Positions 18,521 to 27,801 of a DNA stretch of 64,000 nucleotides are shown here, piece after piece. Each line of letters opens with the position of its first letter. Position 1 is the stretch's first letter. The notes beneath the pieces are model-generated. The model made no database searches. It was not told where the DNA came from and saw nothing but the letters and a program-made list of their open reading frames with translations. Source of the stretch: JAAXGI01 sp965206975 (lineage in GTDB: Bacteria > Gemmatimonadota > Gemmatimonadetes > Longimicrobiales > Gaopeijiaceae); contig OZ242253.1 in assembly GCA_965206975.1 (NCBI GenBank), forward strand, positions 1,178,001 to 1,242,000, in the 5' to 3' direction. The translations under genes and the position numbers were made by a program.

Positions 18521-18776
18521 CCGCGGCGCGGCCGGGGGGCTCCATCCCCCGCGGACCGCTCCCGAGGCCGGCCCCGGGGCGAGCCTCGCCGGAGGGACCG
18601 CCGGGGGAAGACCCCGGTAGCGCGAGGCCCGCGCGGGGGAGGCCGCGCCGCTTCACGTCCGGCTGCCACGACACCGCCGGAGCGGCCGGAGCAGGGGGGA
18701 CCGCGCCGGCCCTCCCTCCCCTCCCTCTCGACGCGGCGCGGGAAGAAGCGCGGGAGGCCACAGCCGCGGAAGGCCG
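18521..18776. other. Intergenic region, nothing identified
   Basis: About 255 bp of very GC-rich sequence between convergent genes. Several short C/G-run hairpins are possible but none has a T-tract, and no RNA gene is visible. Confidence 0.5.
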
Positions 18777-19889
18777 TCAGAAGAGCTGCCTCAGGAGCTT
18801 AGTCTGGGCCACCCCCATGGGGAGGTCTCTCGCGTGGGCGCCGCTCACCCACCGGTATGGACCCGGAAGATCCGGGAGCCACTCCACCTCCCGGATTTCG
18901 AAGCGGAAGGGGGCGTACGTGACCCGGCGATGCGTGAACTCGTGCCGGACGGGGCGGAGCTTTTCCGGCGGTCCGATCCCGACGCGGCCGGTGGCCGGGC
19001 GGTCGGGCTCTCGCGAGTGTCGACCGCACGCGGGCCGGGCTGCTCCCACCAGTCGGGCGGCCAGCTCGCTCGCCGCCCGACCCGCCTGAGCGCACACCTC
19101 GACTTCTTCGGCCGGCAGCTCCCACATGCCGCCGAGGAGACCTCCGGTCGGCCGCCGCCTCAGGAGCGCCACCGGCGGGTCCGCGGTCCGGCAAACGAGC
19201 CCCGCGCACGCCATCGTGAGCGCGGGCACGGGCCCGCGATACCGGCGCGCCGGTATCGCCTCCTGCGTGCCGGACCTCCTCGCGCCACAGTGGCGCGAGA
19301 CCGGACACCCCCCGCACCTTGGACTGCGGGGGAGGCAGATCCGGGATCCGAGCTCCATCAGCGCCTGGTTGAAGCTTCCGGGATCCGCCGGGTCCACGAG
19401 GACGCCCGCCCACTCTTCGAGCACGCGCGCGGTCGGGCTCGGTTCATCCATGAGGCGGGCCAGCACTCGCCTTGCGTTCGCGTCGACCGCGCCCACGGGA
19501 AGGCCGTAGGCGATGGAAGCCACCGCTCCGGCCGTGTAGGGGCCGACGCCCGGGAGCGCGCGGAGCGCGCCGGGCGCCGAGGGAACGCGGCCGCCGTGAC
19601 GCCGCACGATCTCGCGGGCCGCCCGGCGGAGGTGAAGCGCCCGCGAATAGTAGCCGAGCCCCTCCCACGCCTTCAGCACCTCCTCCTCGCTCGCCTGCGC
19701 GAGGGCGGCGATCGTCGGGAACCGCCGCATCCACCGCTCGAAGTACGGAGGGACCGAGGCGGCCCGCGTCTGCTGCAGCATCATCTCGGAGACGAGGATG
19801 CGGTACGGGTCCCGGTCGGACCGCCAGGGGAGGTCGCGGGCATGTCGTCGGAAGTACTCGAGGAGGGCCGCCCGGAGCGGGGCCACCAC
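18777..19889 (-). CDS. mutY: A/G-specific adenine glycosylase MutY
   Basis: Base-excision repair enzyme removing A opposite 8-oxoG, 370 aa, GTG start. The HhH-GPD domain shows the catalytic Glu (SEMMLQQT), the helix-hairpin-helix LPGVGPYTAGAVAS and the catalytic Asp (VGAVDANARR). The [4Fe-4S] loop is CLPRSPRCGGCPVSRHC with C-x6-C-x2-C-x5-C spacing. The C-terminal NUDIX-like domain (LLRRRPTGGLLGGMWELP; HEFTHRRVTYAPF) recognises 8-oxoG. Appears complete. Confidence 0.95.
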   Translation of the reverse strand: MVAPLRAALLEYFRRHARDLPWRSDRDPYRILVSEMMLQQTRAASVPPYFERWMRRFPTIAALAQASEEEVLKAWEGLGYYSRALHLRRAAREIVRRHGGRVPSAPGALRALPGVGPYTAGAVASIAYGLPVGAVDANARRVLARLMDEPSPTARVLEEWAGVLVDPADPGSFNQALMELGSRICLPRSPRCGGCPVSRHCGARRSGTQEAIPARRYRGPVPALTMACAGLVCRTADPPVALLRRRPTGGLLGGMWELPAEEVEVCAQAGRAASELAARLVGAARPACGRHSREPDRPATGRVGIGPPEKLRPVRHEFTHRRVTYAPFRFEIREVEWLPDLPGPYRWVSGAHARDLPMGVAQTKLLRQLF

Positions 19890-20316
19890 GGAGGCCGGGA
19901 GGGAGCCGGCTATCGGACGACGGGGCTTGGGTGGCCTCGGCCGCCGAACCCGGCGACGTCAATCGGGGCCGGCGAGCCGGTACCCCACTCCGGGACGCGG
20001 GAGAGGGGTACCGGCCGTGATCCGGAGCGGCGGGACGGAGGTGACGCGGGGCGGGGCCGACGAACGCTCCGGGGCGAAGCCCGCCTGACGGGTGTCTCAC
20101 GCATTCGCCCCGACCCCCTTCCCCAGCCGCATCGCCTCTCCCGTGACCGCCGGGCGGCGCCCCTACACGCGGTCACACTCGCGAGGCCCCGCCCGCAGGG
20201 CAAGCGGGAGAAAGAGCCCCGACCGTCTCCGCGCCGCCCGCCGGAACCCCTTCGAAGCGCGCCGGTATGAATCCAGCACCGGGCCCACCTCTCCCGGGCC
20301 GGAGGCCGGCCAGACC
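19890..20316. other. Divergent intergenic region, nothing identified
   Basis: About 427 bp between mutY and the VWA gene. An open frame continues upstream of the VWA start, but it is Arg/Pro-rich and looks like a high-GC artefact. No tRNA, riboswitch or clear promoter is seen. Confidence 0.5.
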
Positions 20317-21606
20317 ATGCGCTACACCACCTATACGAAGTTCGCGGGCGGCCTCCTCGACGCGCTCAACCTCCAGGCGCTCCTCGAGCGGCTCTCCGAC
20401 TTCCTCCTGAACGGCGGCTTCGCCGGGGGGAGCCACTATCACCCCTACTGGGGGTGGTCGGGAACGGAGGACACCTCCTCGCTCGAATCCCTGAAGGAGG
20501 CGCTCCTTCGCGCCCTCGTCGAAAGCGGGGAGCTGACGCCGGAGATGGTCCAGGAGCTCCGCGGCGAGGGGGAGGGGGACGAGGAGCTCAGGGCGAGGAT
20601 CGCCGGGCTCCTCGACGATCTCGTGCAACGGATGGTGGAGGAGGGCTACCTCTCCGTCGAGGAGGGAGGTGGCCCCCTCGGGACGACGGTGGATCTGACG
20701 GGGCAGGGCGGAGACATCGACGAAGCCCGGGAAGCGGCGCGGGGCGTCGACTTCGACTTGACGCAGAAGGGACTCGATTTCCTCGGGTACCGCGCGCTTC
20801 GAAACCTCCTCGGAGCGATGGGCAAGTCGTCGTTCGGATCGCACGACACGCCCCACCTGTCGACCGGCGTGGAGGCGGGGAGCGCGAGCCGGACGTATGA
20901 ATTCGGCGACACGCTGAACCTCGATATCCCGGGAACGCTCTCGAACGCGATCGCGCGCGAGGGGCTGCAGGTGCCGCTCGAGCTCGACTACGAGGACCTG
21001 ATGGTCTATCAGGCGGAGTACCGCTCGTCGTGCGCGTCGGTCCTGATGCTCGACATCTCCCACTCGATGGTGCTCTACGGTGAGGACCGCTTCTCCCCGG
21101 CGAAGCGGGTCGCGCTCGCACTCTCCCACCTCATTCGTACGCAGTTCCCTGGGGACACGCTTCGCGTCGTGACCTTCGGAGACAGGGCGGAGGAGATTCC
21201 CCTGTCGCAGCTCGCGCACGCCCAGGTGGGGCCCTTTCACACGAACACGGCAGAGGGACTCGAAGTGGCCCGGCGCATCCTCCTCTCCGAGAAGAAGGAG
21301 ATGCGGCAGATCATCATGGTCACGGACGGCAAGCCCTCGGCGATCACGCTTCGCGACGGGAGGATCTACACGAATTCCGGGGGACTCGACCCGGAGATCC
21401 TGCGGCGGAGCTACCGGGAGGTGGTGGCGTGCCGGAAGGCCGGAATCCTCATCAACACCTTCATGCTCGCCCGGGACCCCTACCTGGTCCGCTTCGTGGA
21501 GAAGGTAGCCCAGATCGCTCGGGGCAAGGCATACTTCACCTCGACCGTCACCCTCGGCGAGTACGTGATGATGGACTTCCTCAGGAAGAAGCGCGGACGC
21601 GCCTAG
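20317..21606 (+). CDS. VWA-domain protein, likely partner of MoxR-like ATPase
   Basis: 429 aa from ATG 20317 (MRYTTYTKFAGGLLDALNLQ). The N-terminal half is helical and acidic. The C-terminal ~190 aa are a von Willebrand A domain with a complete MIDAS: MLDISHSM (DxSxS), the Thr in TNTAEG, and VTDGKPS (TDG-type Asp). This resembles the ChlD/CoxE-type VWA proteins that pair with MoxR/ChlI ATPases such as the one at 15804-17267. Together they probably form a chaperone-like or metal-insertion complex with unknown substrate. The genes are unusually far apart (3 kb), with mutY and others between. Confidence 0.82.
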   Translation: MRYTTYTKFAGGLLDALNLQALLERLSDFLLNGGFAGGSHYHPYWGWSGTEDTSSLESLKEALLRALVESGELTPEMVQELRGEGEGDEELRARIAGLLDDLVQRMVEEGYLSVEEGGGPLGTTVDLTGQGGDIDEAREAARGVDFDLTQKGLDFLGYRALRNLLGAMGKSSFGSHDTPHLSTGVEAGSASRTYEFGDTLNLDIPGTLSNAIAREGLQVPLELDYEDLMVYQAEYRSSCASVLMLDISHSMVLYGEDRFSPAKRVALALSHLIRTQFPGDTLRVVTFGDRAEEIPLSQLAHAQVGPFHTNTAEGLEVARRILLSEKKEMRQIIMVTDGKPSAITLRDGRIYTNSGGLDPEILRRSYREVVACRKAGILINTFMLARDPYLVRFVEKVAQIARGKAYFTSTVTLGEYVMMDFLRKKRGRA

Positions 21607-21622
21607 CTGGGGTTCGAGCGGG

Positions 21623-21883
21623 TCAGGCGACGAGGCCGTCGACGGTGATGGACTCGTCGATGAGCATCACGGGGATGTCGTCCTTGACCGGATAGAGGAT
21701 CCTTCCGTCTTCCCGCACGAGCCCAGCCTCCACCTTCTCCGTCACTCGCGCCCCGCCCCGGTTCGAGAGCGTACCCGCCTCAATGGCCTGATTCACCCGC
21801 TCGAGGAGGGCCGGGTCCGCCAGGTGGACCGGTTCCTTCGTCTCGGGACAGACAAGGATCCTGAGGAGCTCGGGATCCAGCAT
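21623..21883 (-). CDS. Trm112/UPF0434-like small protein
   Basis: 86 aa, begins LDPELLRILVCPETKEPV and ends with the YPVKDDIPVMLIDES motif typical of the bacterial YcaR/Trm112-like family. The usual second Cys of the zinc-ribbon (CPxC) is replaced (CPETK), so zinc binding is doubtful. Family members can act as small activating subunits of methyltransferases; the bacterial role is poorly known. Convergent with the VWA gene. Confidence 0.75.
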   Translation of the reverse strand: MLDPELLRILVCPETKEPVHLADPALLERVNQAIEAGTLSNRGGARVTEKVEAGLVREDGRILYPVKDDIPVMLIDESITVDGLVA

Positions 21884-22034
21884 GGGACTTGCCTCGATTC
21901 CGGTTGTCCGAGCCTTCGCGGGCCAAGCGCGGAAGAGGCGCCCGGCCTCACGCTACAGTTGCGCGAATGCCCGTAGAAGTTAGCATCCCCTCAGGGCCGA
22001 TCCAAGAACCGTGTCGAACCGCCGAACGAGGATC

Positions 22035-22505
22035 ATGAGGAAGCATCTACTACTCGCCGCGCTGGCGTGCGCCCTCTCCTCGTGCGAAGGCTCGGGGGGC
22101 GGATCCCCACCGGTGTTGGAGAGCACCCCCCGGCCGCCGAGCGGCATGGCGTGGGTGGTCTTCGATGCCGACACCGTCGTCGCCGAGGTGGCCGACACGC
22201 AGGCGGAGCGCCAGCAGGGCCTGATGGATCGCGACCGGCTCGACGCCGGGAGCGGGATGCTCTTCGTGTTCGAGCAGGAGTTGCCCCACGCCTTCTACAT
22301 GAGAAACACCCTCATTCCCCTCGACATCGCCTGGCTGGACCGATCCCTCGTCGTCGTCGACATCCAGCAGATGGAACCGGAGACCGTGGACTTTCACGAG
22401 CCCGCACGCGCCGCTCTCTACGCGCTCGAAGTGCCGCAGGGGTGGTATTCGGAGCAGGAGGTCCGCGTCGGCGACCTGGCGCAGATCGTCTTCGGCCGAC
22501 GGTGA
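22035..22505 (+). CDS. DUF192 lipoprotein
   Basis: 156 aa from ATG 22035. Signal peptide with lipobox: MRKHLLLAALACALSSC, so the protein should be lipid-anchored after Cys17. The DUF192 domain follows: VEVADTQAERQQGLMDR, GMLFVFEQELPHAFYMRNTLIPLDIAWLD and ALEVPQGW. The family's small beta-barrel domain has unknown biochemical function. GAGG lies just upstream of the start. Confidence 0.85.
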   Translation: MRKHLLLAALACALSSCEGSGGGSPPVLESTPRPPSGMAWVVFDADTVVAEVADTQAERQQGLMDRDRLDAGSGMLFVFEQELPHAFYMRNTLIPLDIAWLDRSLVVVDIQQMEPETVDFHEPARAALYALEVPQGWYSEQEVRVGDLAQIVFGRR

Positions 22506-22728
22506 GCGGACTGGAAGACGGGGGGTCGAGCGGGCTCCGGTGCACAGGCACCGGACGAACCGGGCGGAGAGGCAGTCCCACACACGGGGCCCGTGGAACG
22601 CACGTATGTTCCTGCCGGCACTTCGGGCCCGCGGCGATCTACCGCCCCGTGGCCTCCATCCCACTCCGCCACTATCCTCGGGTTGCCGTCGGCACACCCT
22701 TCAAAGTCCTGCTAGCCAAGAGCGTGGA

Positions 22729-23286
22729 ATGAGCTTCAGAACGAATCCTGACCGAATACTCGACAACATCGATCGGCAGCGGAACCGGGACGACGACGGT
22801 CGAGACAACTACGCCCGTGACGCAACCGCGAAGGAGCTCGGCACGGAGTTGCCGGATTCCGATGCCACCCCCGGAGAGCGGGTACGACGGATCTTTGGAC
22901 TCATCGAGAAGGCCTATGTAGCAACGGCGTCGAGCCCCGACATTCGCAAGCTGGCACAGCGGTTTCAGACCGTTGGGGACATCTCGGCACATCACGCACG
23001 GGGGGACGTGACGATCACGATCTCCTACCTCGATCACGAACGCATGGACGACGTGGGGCTCAGTCCATTCGAGATCCTGCCGAGCCGACTGGAGGAGGTC
23101 CGGAAGACCAGCAAGACGAATCGGCCGGACGCGAACGCGCTCTGGATCCTGAGAGAGAAGCTTCGAAACGGAGCCGCGAGCGCCTACGGGAAGATGGAGC
23201 CCCGGCTTCGCGACGCCGTGCGACAGCGAGCCGACCTCGGCCACGTCGCGGTTCGTGTCACAATCGATCTTCGCGCCGCTGCCTGA
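22729..23286 (+). CDS. Hypothetical protein
   Basis: 185 aa from ATG 22729 (MSFRTNPDRILDNIDRQRNR). Hydrophilic, Arg/Asp-rich, no signal peptide or membrane segment. It holds a central beta-strand-like part (GDVTITISYLDHERMDD) and a C-terminal helical region ending VAVRVTIDLRAAA. I do not recognise a family. It is 14 bp upstream of the phosphatase-superfamily gene, so the two are probably co-transcribed. GC is somewhat lower than in the polA-lon block. Confidence 0.55.
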   Translation: MSFRTNPDRILDNIDRQRNRDDDGRDNYARDATAKELGTELPDSDATPGERVRRIFGLIEKAYVATASSPDIRKLAQRFQTVGDISAHHARGDVTITISYLDHERMDDVGLSPFEILPSRLEEVRKTSKTNRPDANALWILREKLRNGAASAYGKMEPRLRDAVRQRADLGHVAVRVTIDLRAAA

Positions 23287-23300
23287 CGCTTCGCACTCCC

Positions 23301-24212
23301 GTGAACGTCACGGTGGGGCGTGTTCTCTTTCTTTTCTTGGACGGCGTGGGGATCGGAGTTCCCGATCCCGAGGTCAACCCCTTCTTTCGAGCCAACCTGC
23401 CGACGCTCAGGGGGGCGTTGGGCGGGGAGTTGCCGAGCCTGCCCGACCCCAGCCCAGAGGGCCCGTGGGGCAGAGCGTTCCCGTTGGACGCCTGCCTGGG
23501 GGTGGACGGAACACCGCAATCCGGTACGGGTCAGGTAGCCCTCCTCACGGGCCTGAATGCACCGAAGGTGTTCGGTCGGCACTTCGGGCCGTGGCCTCCG
23601 GTGCGGCTACGGGCCACTCTCTCTAAGGAGAACTTCCTCGTCCGTGCGCAGGATGCGGGAGTGGATGTGGCGTTCGCGAACGCCTATCCCCGGGGCTATC
23701 CCGGCGTCCTCGACCCGAGGTGGATCGCCGCCATACCGCTCGCGGCGCTCGCGGCGGATCTCCTCTCCCGGGACCACGAAGCGCTAGCGGAGGGCCGCGC
23801 CATCGCATCCGAGATCGTGAACGACCGCTGGATCCGCCGACTGGCAGACACCGCCATCCCGGCCATCACTCCTGAAGATGCAGGGAGAAGGCTCGGGGCG
23901 CTGACGCGCCACGCCGAACTCACTCTCTACGCCCACTATCAAACCGACACGGCCGGCCACCACGGGCGGATGCAGGGGGCCGTCTCGGCGCTTGAGCGAG
24001 TGGACCGGTTCCTTGCCGGCATCCGGGACACCCTCCCCAACGATGCCCTTTGCCTGGTTGCTAGCGACCACGGCAACATCGAAGACGTCCGCGTGGGCCA
24101 CACGCGCAACCCTGTCCTCGGCCTCGCGCTGGGGAAGGGGGCCCACGATCTTCCCATCGTCCGAAACATCACAGGAGTCCGGGCGCTCGTTCTTTCTAGG
24201 ACCTCCGGCTGA
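23301..24212 (+). CDS. Alkaline phosphatase-superfamily metalloenzyme (phosphoglycerate mutase-like)
   Basis: 303 aa, GTG start. N-terminal metal ligand motif LFLFLDGVGIG. The probable nucleophile region DGTPQSGTGQVALLTG and the second metal cluster (YQTDTAGHHG and VASDHGNIED) follow the order used by the iPGM/phosphopentomutase branch of the alkaline-phosphatase superfamily. The protein is shorter than bona fide iPGM (about 510 aa), so it is probably a phosphatase, nucleotide pyrophosphatase or phosphotransferase of unknown substrate. It is the last core-like gene before the low-GC island. Confidence 0.75.
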   Translation: MNVTVGRVLFLFLDGVGIGVPDPEVNPFFRANLPTLRGALGGELPSLPDPSPEGPWGRAFPLDACLGVDGTPQSGTGQVALLTGLNAPKVFGRHFGPWPPVRLRATLSKENFLVRAQDAGVDVAFANAYPRGYPGVLDPRWIAAIPLAALAADLLSRDHEALAEGRAIASEIVNDRWIRRLADTAIPAITPEDAGRRLGALTRHAELTLYAHYQTDTAGHHGRMQGAVSALERVDRFLAGIRDTLPNDALCLVASDHGNIEDVRVGHTRNPVLGLALGKGAHDLPIVRNITGVRALVLSRTSG

Positions 24213-24368
24213 CGTGACAGTGCCGACTTAGCCCGGCCTCGGCGTAGCCCTCCCCCACCGTGGGATTTGTCTGGACATCATCTGAGCAAGTACTTCATGC
24301 ACGCAGCCCGGAAAAATGTCCAGAGAAAGAGAGATGGAGTGTGCGTCGCCCTGCTTCCCAAGACGGAG

Positions 24369-24644
24369 TTAGTCGATACCGGTGACCCGAGGAATTGGCT
24401 TAGGAACGGCGGCTGGCCGATGCCTTACCGCGTTTTTCCCATCTCTCCCTCCCTGTCCTCTCAGATTTGGACGGAAAGAAGCTTGAGAGAGGACACGGCA
24501 TCCATGCCACTCGAGGAACCACGCGCTGTTATCGCGTTCGTTAAAGGCGACGATCGCCTGGCTAGCTTGCTCGAGGGACTGGAAGTTGTGGAGACACGGC
24601 TGCCCTACATTGAGCATCTGAATAAAGCGTTCGACGACAAGACT
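24369..24644 (-). pseudogene. IS3-family transposase C-terminal remnant
   Basis: The minus strand encodes VERFIQMLNVGQPCLHNF, then SLEQASQAIVAFNERDNSAW, the pattern of the end of an IS3-type rve integrase (ERFI...L...F..LE.A..AI..F..RYN...). An in-frame stop lies just upstream and the N-terminal catalytic part is missing. The plus-strand frame 24267-24704 over the same bases is its antisense shadow. It lies between the last core gene and the integrase. Confidence 0.55.
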
Positions 24645-24741
24645 GTATCAGGATCCACTACGATTGACGTAAGTCGTTTTATTCTCTTCTATATAAGGAT
24701 TTAGGCTATTTCATAGGTCTGGCATCTCCCAGTGTGACCCC

Positions 24742-24780
24742 TTGACAGCCACGATATTTGTGGGGCAATATTCCGGGGCA
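24742..24780 (+). promoter_or_regulatory. Putative integrase promoter and GGGGCA arm-type boxes
   Basis: TTGACA (24742-24747) is followed 18 nt later by CAATAT, a plausible promoter for the integrase. Two GGGGCA boxes (24762-24767, 24775-24780; 13-bp period) and an inverted TGCCCC (24803-24808) sit directly upstream of the integrase start. A similar pair at 51325-51342 suggests recombinase arm-type binding sites. Confidence 0.35.
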
Positions 24781-24810
24781 TATCTTTCGTGTCCTCAACC
24801 ATTGCCCCAT

Positions 24811-26028
24811 ATGCCGCTCACCGATGTCGCCATCCGTCAGGCCCAACCCCGCGACAAGCCCCGCAAGCTCTACGACAGCCGCGGCCTGTATCTCGAGATC
24901 GCCCCCCGCGGCACCAAGGCCTGGCGTTTCAAGTACCGCTTCGCGGACAGGGAGAAGCGCATCTCGCTGGGCATCTATCCCGAGGTATCGCTGAAGCTTG
25001 CCCGCGAGCGGCGCGACGAAGCCCGCAAGCTTCTCGCCCGAGACGTCGATCCGAGCGCCTACCGGAAGGCCCAGAAGAAGGCGAAGCGCCAATGGGTTCA
25101 GGACAGTCTCGAAGCTGTTTCCCGGGAATGGCTGGCCAAGCACTCGCCGAACTGGACCACGCGTCATGCCGACCGGGTTCTTGGCCAGCTGGAACGCGAC
25201 GTCTTTCCTTGGATTGGATTTGAGCCGACCGCTGAGCTCACGGCGCCGGAGCTATTGGCCGTGCTGCGCCGGATCGAAGAACGCGGCGCGTTGAGGATGG
25301 CACATGGCACGCTTCAGATCTGTGGGCGGGTGTTGCGCTATGCGGTGGCCACCGGACGGGCCGAGCGGGACGTGTCGTGGGACTTGCGCGGGGCCTTGCC
25401 GCCGGCCAAGACCAAGCACCTTGCCGCGATCACCGACCCGAAGGAGGTCGGTCCGTTGCTGAGGGTCCTGGACGGCTACCCGGGGACTTTGCCGGTGCGG
25501 TGTGCCTTGCGTCTGGCGCCGCTAGTCTTCGTGCGGCCCGGGGAGCTGCGCAGGGCCGAGTGGGCCGACATCGACCTGGACGAGGCCGAGTGGCGCTACA
25601 CGGTCACCAAGACGAACACGCCGCACGTCGTGCCCCTCGCGCGTCAGGCGGTCGAGATCCTTCGCGAACTGTATCCTCTGACCGGACACGGCCGGTACGT
25701 CTTTCCCAATGCCCGATATCCCAACCAGGATCGGTCGATGTCCGAGACCACCCTCTGGGCGGCTCTGAGGGCCCTGGACATTCGCAAGGATCGGATGACG
25801 ATGCATGGCTTCCGGGCCATGGCGAGGACCATCCTGGACGAAGTGTTGGGCTTTCGGCCCGACTTCATCGAGCATCAGTTGGCCCACGCCGTGCGCGATC
25901 CCAACGGACGGGCCTACAACAGGACGGCGTTCCTGCCAGAACGACGGCAGATGATGCAGGGATGGGCCGACTATCTGGACCAGCTCAGGGTAGGGGACGA
26001 TCCCGAAGTCGACGAGCGCCCATCGTAA
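24811..26028 (+). CDS. int: P4-like tyrosine recombinase/integrase
   Basis: Site-specific recombinase, 405 aa from ATG 24811 (MPLTDVAIRQAQPRDKPRKL). N-terminal DUF4102-type arm-binding domain (YDSRGLYLEIAPRGTKAW, SLGIYPEVSLKLARERRDEA), core-binding domain, and C-terminal catalytic domain. The catalytic domain has Arg in FVRPGELRRAEW, Lys in YTVTKTNTPHVVP, H-x-x-R (MHGFRAMART), a second His (EHQLAHAV) and nucleophile Tyr (GRAYNRTAF). All catalytic residues are present. It is probably the enzyme that inserted the island (about 24.3-51.4 kb). Integrases of this type often use tRNA 3' ends, but no tRNA is visible nearby. Confidence 0.93.
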   Translation: MPLTDVAIRQAQPRDKPRKLYDSRGLYLEIAPRGTKAWRFKYRFADREKRISLGIYPEVSLKLARERRDEARKLLARDVDPSAYRKAQKKAKRQWVQDSLEAVSREWLAKHSPNWTTRHADRVLGQLERDVFPWIGFEPTAELTAPELLAVLRRIEERGALRMAHGTLQICGRVLRYAVATGRAERDVSWDLRGALPPAKTKHLAAITDPKEVGPLLRVLDGYPGTLPVRCALRLAPLVFVRPGELRRAEWADIDLDEAEWRYTVTKTNTPHVVPLARQAVEILRELYPLTGHGRYVFPNARYPNQDRSMSETTLWAALRALDIRKDRMTMHGFRAMARTILDEVLGFRPDFIEHQLAHAVRDPNGRAYNRTAFLPERRQMMQGWADYLDQLRVGDDPEVDERPS

Positions 26029-26494
26029 CGTGTTCGGGAAACCGGTGGGCCCTGACAGGGGCGACTACACCCTAGGTGGTCGAGCAATTGGATCGAGAAT
26101 CGGTGAGTACAAGGCCATTGAGTCGGGTAGAAGCTTGTACACGCTCTCATTCAACGCAGGACGGGTGACGACTTTCGAGGCTTCGGTGCACCAATTCTGG
26201 GGCAAGTGCGGCAACGCTGATGTGACGCTCGTCCGCTCCTTCACCAAGAATCCCTGCAACAAGCGCGGTGACAATGCGGCGAGCTCGCGCTACATTCGTC
26301 AACGAGTGCACGGCTGACTACCGCACGGCCGGTCCGGGTGCAACATAGTGGCTGTCGATCGCCGGTTCCTAGAGGTGTAATAGGAAAATTAGAATCACCA
26401 CGAGCAGGCTCAGGACCTTAGCTGTGAGGTGTACATTGTCCCGGTTATTGGCTTTTATAGCCGGATTGCCATTCACATAGACGGTCAAGACGTA
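26029..26494. other. Low-GC intergenic region, no supported gene
   Basis: A 95-codon open frame (26030-26317) starts right after the integrase stop but has no recognisable motif and no ribosome site. The GC drop begins near 26.3 kb. Confidence 0.4.
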
Positions 26495-27787
26495 ATGAAC
26501 TCTCAGGCAGAGCGGAAGGCACATGTGCACAGCCTCCTTACCGTTGATACGACTAACCCCAAACACCTGACTTCAAGGGAAAACAGCAGACTTGAGTACA
26601 AGAGAACTTTCAATTGGAATAACCGGGCAAGATACGCGAAAACGCTAGCCGCATTCGCAAATAATGACGGCGGGTTCATCGTCTTTGGAGTTGAAGATTC
26701 CCCACGAGATCTAGTTGGGATAGGTGAAGGACGCTTTGACGACATTGATCCTGCGACAATTACAGAATATCTGCAATCCGCCTTCGTTCCTATTCTAGAA
26801 TGGGACATCTTCGCTGTCACTATCTCTGGTACTAGGCTCGGTGTCATGTATGCCGCGCAAGCCAATACGCGGCCCGTATTGTGCATTAAGAATGATGGGA
26901 ATGTCTTGCGGGAGGCTGAGATTTACTACCGCTATCGAGGACGATCGGATCGCATTCGATACTCAGAACTAGAGGAACTGTTGCGCGAACGACAAGAGCG
27001 TGAACGTAAGGCTTGGTTGCACCACTTATCGAAGGTGGCACGACTCGGTGTCGAGAATGTTGGTTTATTGGATATGAATGATGGAGAGCTTTCGGGTCGC
27101 GGCGGGCGCCTATTGATGAGTGGTGATCTTCTCGAAAAAGTTCAGTTCATTCGAAAAGGACGTTTTGCGGAAAGTAAAGAGGCCGGATCACCGACACTTC
27201 GGCTCATTGGCGATGTAGAGGTTGTCACACCTGAATCCATTACACCGACACAGGTAGTTTCAAAACCCGTTCTAATAGGTGAAAAGGAGATCATGCTCAG
27301 CTTTCTGCGTCAGGAGAAACCACAGGAACCTGAGCAATATATCCGGCAAGCGTGTCGAGAGTCGTCACTCTACATGCCGATTTATTACTTTGCCAATCTG
27401 AGCGGATTAAATACGGATGAACTACGCGATATGATTATGGAGGAGAGCTCAACGCCGAGCAGACTGACGGAAAGAATTGACGGTAAACGTGTAGTACCGC
27501 AAGGCTCGATTACTGCCGACACTCCTTATTCGCGTAAGCGTATTAGTATTGTCAGTGCATTGAGCGAAAATAATGTGGAAACATTGGGTGATCAACAACG
27601 AATAAGAGTCTTCGAGGCAATCACACATTTCACTCCTAGTGACACCCCGAGTGCCCTATTCCATTATCTTGCCAATCTAATCGAAAAAGAGTTCAATACT
27701 ATGTTGTCCAACGAGCGGACTCTTTGCCGCAAGGCGATCTCGTACCTAGATGAATTTCTAAATCTACCTGTACAGGGACGACAATGA
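26495..27787 (+). CDS. AlbA_2-domain (Schlafen/divergent AAA_4) protein
   Basis: 430 aa from ATG 26495. The N-terminal ~130 aa match the AlbA_2 nucleic-acid-binding domain: ENSRLEYKRTF, KTLAAFANNDGGFIVFGVED and the YYRYRGRSDRIRYSELE ending. The C-terminal ~280 aa are helical and unrecognised (CRESSLYMPIYYFANLSGLN; EEFNTMLSNERTLCRKAI-like helices near the end). AlbA_2 proteins occur in regulators and in antiphage loci; none of their functions can be assigned here. Its base composition (clearly lower GC than any neighbour) points to a separate, recent transfer. Its last codons lie inside a TGTCAGGTC-type repeat (27769-27801). Confidence 0.75.
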   Translation: MNSQAERKAHVHSLLTVDTTNPKHLTSRENSRLEYKRTFNWNNRARYAKTLAAFANNDGGFIVFGVEDSPRDLVGIGEGRFDDIDPATITEYLQSAFVPILEWDIFAVTISGTRLGVMYAAQANTRPVLCIKNDGNVLREAEIYYRYRGRSDRIRYSELEELLRERQERERKAWLHHLSKVARLGVENVGLLDMNDGELSGRGGRLLMSGDLLEKVQFIRKGRFAESKEAGSPTLRLIGDVEVVTPESITPTQVVSKPVLIGEKEIMLSFLRQEKPQEPEQYIRQACRESSLYMPIYYFANLSGLNTDELRDMIMEESSTPSRLTERIDGKRVVPQGSITADTPYSRKRISIVSALSENNVETLGDQQRIRVFEAITHFTPSDTPSALFHYLANLIEKEFNTMLSNERTLCRKAISYLDEFLNLPVQGRQ

Positions 27788-27801
27788 CCTGACACGTGGC
27801 C
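27769..27801 (-). repeat. TGTCAGGTC-type terminal repeat, copy 1
   Basis: Read on the minus strand the copy begins TGTCAGGTCATTGTCG and ends with CTGTACAG. It is inverted relative to copies 2 (28307-28338) and 3 (47841-47872). It overlaps the stop of the AlbA_2 gene. It resembles the terminal inverted repeat of an IS or a recombination site. Confidence 0.5.

Noticed and set aside
24213..24370. tRNA gene as integrase target
   Set aside because: P4-like integrases often use tRNA ends, but no acceptor stem, T-loop or anticodon pattern could be found here or at 51.3-51.9 kb.
24267..24704. 145-codon plus-strand hypothetical gene
   Set aside because: The opposite strand encodes a recognisable IS3 transposase end, so this frame is its shadow.
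26030..26317. 95-codon frame after the integrase
   Set aside because: No ribosome site, no recognisable motif, mixed composition; not convincing as a gene.
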